Source: CAYPKG01 sp964411275
GTDB taxonomy: Bacteria > Bacillota > Clostridia > Christensenellales > CAG-138
Direction: 5' to 3'
DNA: 44,528 nucleotides
Assembly (NCBI GenBank): GCA_964411275.1
Contig: CAYPKG010000016.1
Location: 1 to 44,528, forward strand
Shown: piece by piece, positions 43,859 through 44,528 of the stretch
Numbering within the stretch: position 1 is the stretch's first letter
Layout: every line of letters starts with the position of its first letter
Translations under genes and position numbers: made by a program
Notes under the pieces: generated by a model
Databases searched by the model: none
Told to the model about the DNA's origin: nothing
Seen by the model: the letters and a program-made list of their open reading frames with translations, nothing else

Positions 43859-44431
43859 ATAGCGAAGCCTAATTTAACGAAAAAAGCATTTGCAAACGCG
43901 CTGCGCGCCCTTTGTGCGCAAAAGCCATATGCGGGGATTACGGTAAATGAAATCGCGGAAAAGTCCGGGCTCAGCCGTCATACTTTCTATTACCATTTTA
44001 TGGACAAGCGGGATTTGGTCAGCTGGATGTTCACGGAGGACCGAACGCAATTTATGCAGGACATCCGGCGGGAGAATTTCAGGGCGAATTACCTCAACAC
44101 GCTACAATACATGCAGCAGAACGCGTCCTTGTTTATCCAGGCCATTGAGGACGACAGCCAAAACAGTTTTCGCGAACACTACTTCTCCACCATGATCGAT
44201 GATTACATCCGGCTCATCGACTCCTATATCGCAAATCGCCCGTTTCCAGAGGGGCACAAGCGGTTCTTTGCGCATTTTTACGCGGCGGGCAGCGTGGAAA
44301 CAACGCTGGATTTTCTTTACCACCCGTCCGACGAGGCCGCCGCGCTGTTGGTGGAACAGGTTTGCATGCTCCAGGACACGGGACTGTATTCCACAATCGA
44401 CCGCATTCTCGCGGAATATGACGCGGGATAG
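43859..44431 (+). CDS. TetR-family regulator, apparent AUA start
   Basis: 190 residues. The N-terminal HTH is complete: LTKKAFANALRALCAQKPYAGITVNEIAEKSGLSRHTFYYHFMDK. The ligand-binding part resembles DhaS/TetR_C-like small regulators (about 60-190). The in-frame stop at 43850-43852 and the lack of ATG, GTG or TTG before 44000 mean that a standard start would delete the whole HTH. ATA at 43859 is six bases after GGAGGTGA, exactly where a start belongs. So it either begins at the rare AUA codon or is a recently start-damaged gene. It is divergent from secA; its target is unknown. Confidence 0.8.
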   Translation: MAKPNLTKKAFANALRALCAQKPYAGITVNEIAEKSGLSRHTFYYHFMDKRDLVSWMFTEDRTQFMQDIRRENFRANYLNTLQYMQQNASLFIQAIEDDSQNSFREHYFSTMIDDYIRLIDSYIANRPFPEGHKRFFAHFYAAGSVETTLDFLYHPSDEAAALLVEQVCMLQDTGLYSTIDRILAEYDAG

Positions 44432-44528
44432 ATGAACTGCGGTTTTTTTGGCACAAATAAGCCGCCCCGGCCATTAGGCGGGGGTTCATAGGGACAAAAA
44501 GTGAACCGAGTATAAATCCCTTCTGTTT
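44432..44528. other. Right edge, non-coding as seen
   Basis: CTGCGGTTTTTTTGGCAC (about 44438-44455) resembles the 3' arm of the terminator repeat family at 23240-23255, with no matching 5' arm. GCCGCCCC and GGCGGGG further on could pair. No gene start is visible before the end. Confidence 0.4.

Noticed and set aside
44000..44431. TetR-type gene beginning at ATG 44000
   Set aside because: This would remove the entire DNA-binding domain and has no ribosome binding site; the frame upstream is clearly coding and a ribosome binding site points to 43859.

Overview
The window looks like chromosome from a GC-rich member of the Clostridia (Bacillota). The evidence is a T-box leader, strong AAGGAGG-type ribosome binding sites with ATG, GTG and TTG starts, a YacL-type PIN-TRAM protein beside a CarD-family regulator, a YbxF-type L7Ae protein between the rpoBC and str blocks, and numerous lipoproteins with SH3b or YkuD domains. 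A Christensenellales-like gut lineage is a guess from style only; no rRNA or tRNA gene was seen.

Layout. (1) Positions 1-11926, minus strand: an information-processing block read as rpoB, rpoC, a cysteine-rich membrane protein, an L7Ae-like protein, rpsL, rpsG, fusA and the first 17 codons of tuf. No rplJ/rplL lies upstream of rpoB; instead there is a strong promoter and a leader of about 270 nt. (2) 12233-13871, minus: a PIN-TRAM membrane protein and CarD, the latter under a near-consensus promoter with two inverted repeats in it. (3) 14103-15757, plus: an M20-family protein that has lost three of the expected metal ligands, coupled to a possible JAB-like protein. (4) 15754-18477, plus: a cysteine T-box leader (specifier TGC), then cysE and cysS. 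(5) 18586-22488, plus: two related small membrane proteins and two secreted SH3b-sortase fusions. (6) 22626-24079: an XRE regulator divergent from a small ORF, a nicotinamidase-like hydrolase and a 55-residue protein.

(7) 24083-32725, minus: a compact cell-envelope cluster. In reading order it holds an SH3b L,D-transpeptidase, a solute-binding-like lipoprotein, two tandem lipoprotein L,D-transpeptidases, an exported SH3b-M15 peptidase, a small lipoprotein, an MBOAT acyltransferase and its DHHW/AlgJ-like partner. Together with the sortases this suggests dedicated wall remodelling: trimming of stem peptides, 3-3 cross-linking, and O-acetylation of a wall polymer. (8) 32962-39650: a DUF308 membrane protein, a DUF1858-rubredoxin pair, a zinc-ribbon membrane protein, a cytoplasmic GH13 amylase, and a trio of alpha/beta hydrolase, acyltransferase and zinc-ribbon membrane protein. 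(9) 39745-44431: prfB with its programmed +1 frameshift, secA, and a divergent TetR-type regulator that appears to start at AUA.

Two families of short intergenic repeats run through the window. One is palindromic and MITE-like (3682-3798, 30484-30550, 32918-32941). The other is a terminator-like hairpin (18442, 23212, 37365). The least expected features are the envelope cluster with its secreted sortases, the metal-ligand-depleted M20 protein, the AUA start, and the palindromic repeat family.
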